This document shows, piece by piece, positions 11,838-12,283 of a stretch of 12,283 nucleotides of DNA (its first letter is position 1; every line of letters starts with the position of its first letter). The notes beneath the pieces are model-generated. The model was not told the DNA's origin, ran no database searches, and saw only the letters and a program-made list of their open reading frames with translations. Made by a program: the position numbers and the translations under genes. Origin of the DNA: Planctomycetota bacterium (GTDB lineage: Bacteria > Planctomycetota > Phycisphaerae > Sedimentisphaerales > Anaerohalosphaeraceae); contig JAGHBX010000551.1 of assembly GCA_021160785.1 (NCBI GenBank), positions 1-12,283 on the forward strand, written 5' to 3'.

Positions 11838-12283
11838 ATGAAGAAGACATTATCAAGGAAACAGCGTTTTTTCAACAAAATAAATTTCACAACAGACGAC
11901 GAAGTTTACGTCGGCATTGACGTTCACAAGAAAAACTGCCACATTGCGATCCGGCTAAACGGCGCATTGGCGCTTACTTTCGTGACGCCTTCGGACAATA
12001 TCGCCATTGCACGGATGATGTGCAAGCTCAATCCCGCTGTAAAAAAGATCGTCTACGAAGCCGGGCCGACAGGTTTTTCACTGGCTCGCACATTAAAAAA
12101 AGCTTCACTGCCCGTTGCCGTTATCGCTCCTTCAAAGATCCCGAGGCCTTCGGCTCAACAGGCAAAATCCGATCAGCTCGACTGCAGAAAGCTCGCCGAA
12201 TTTGCCGAAAAGGACCTGCTCGTAGAAGTCGCCGTACCCGACAGCAGGCAGGAATCCGACAGACAAGTCGTCCGGCTCCACAA
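11838..12283 (+). CDS. IS110-family transposase (N-terminal part, cut by the window edge)
   Basis: 148 codons visible, still open at the edge; family proteins are about 300-400 aa. The N-terminal RuvC-like DEDD nuclease is complete: YVGIDVHKKNCHIAI (24-38) with D28, IVYEAGPTGFSL (71-82) with E74, and KSDQLDCRKLAEF (110-122) with D112 and D115. The Ser-containing C-terminal domain lies beyond the window. GAAAGGG precedes the ATG at 11838; an in-frame ATG two codons earlier would overlap the ribosome site. IS110 elements move with a bridge RNA encoded in one non-coding end. Only 94 bp separate this start from the preceding gene, so a bridge RNA of the usual 150-200 nt does not fit upstream, and the 3' end (as in the IS1111 group) is the likelier place. 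Confidence 0.92.
   Translation, partial: MKKTLSRKQRFFNKINFTTDDEVYVGIDVHKKNCHIAIRLNGALALTFVTPSDNIAIARMMCKLNPAVKKIVYEAGPTGFSLARTLKKASLPVAVIAPSKIPRPSAQQAKSDQLDCRKLAEFAEKDLLVEVAVPDSRQESDRQVVRLH

Larger units (their letters stand above)
11744..12283 (+). mobile_element. IS110-family insertion sequence, left part only
   Basis: Defined by the transposase. The exact left boundary is not visible, because this family lacks conspicuous terminal inverted repeats and leaves little or no target duplication. It must lie between 11744 and 11837 unless the small secreted gene is itself carried by the element. Confidence 0.5.

Overview
The window reads as chromosomal DNA of a planctomycete, most likely in or near class Phycisphaerae. 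This is inference from content: a Planctomycetes-style beta-helix protein ending in a dockerin, two secreted TIM-barrel carbohydrate enzymes, a flagellin-like protein, a TadE-like remnant, an IS110 transposase, and loosely packed single genes separated by dispersed hairpin repeats. No rRNA, tRNA, CRISPR array, prophage or defence cluster is visible.

Layout. 1-570 (+): 3' end of a secreted beta-helix protein whose C-terminal dockerin lies in another frame. 656-2300 (-): an RluA-family pseudouridine synthase and an HNH endonuclease, separated by a 93-bp foldback element. 2301-2725: divergent intergenic region with degenerate repeats and three TGTACA sites spaced exactly 11 bp. 2726-4874 (+): a three-gene operon linked by two ATGA overlaps: a PlsC-like acyltransferase far too short for its family, a CDP-alcohol phosphatidyltransferase, and a membrane/coiled-coil/zinc-ribbon protein of unknown function. 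It looks like a phospholipid-synthesis unit with an uncharacterised partner. 4893-5723 (-): a flagellin-related protein that keeps the C-terminal terminal helix but not the usual N-terminus, with a sigma-28-like -10 upstream. 6105-7766 (+): a secreted glycosidase-like protein with a carbohydrate-binding domain inserted in the barrel. 7849-8519 (-): a cold-shock protein and an HU/IHF-family protein, whose 5' leaders share a 15-16 nt motif. 8714-9883 (-): a second secreted glycosidase-like protein.

9884-11296 is gene-poor. It holds a decayed dihydrodipicolinate-reductase-like gene (one frameshift plus a large internal deletion), a compact foldable RNA-like element, two poly-G tracts and one possible 59-aa membrane ORF. 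11297-11743 (+) is a small secreted protein with a very basic tail behind a good promoter. The window ends inside an IS110-family transposase (11838 to the edge).

The strongest leads are the shared leader motif of the cold-shock and HU genes, the phased TGTACA array, the foldback repeat family, the flagellin-like protein without an N-terminal D0, and the unknown third gene of the lipid operon. I see no complete new multi-gene system. The accessory character of the right half (decay, repeats, IS element) is clear.
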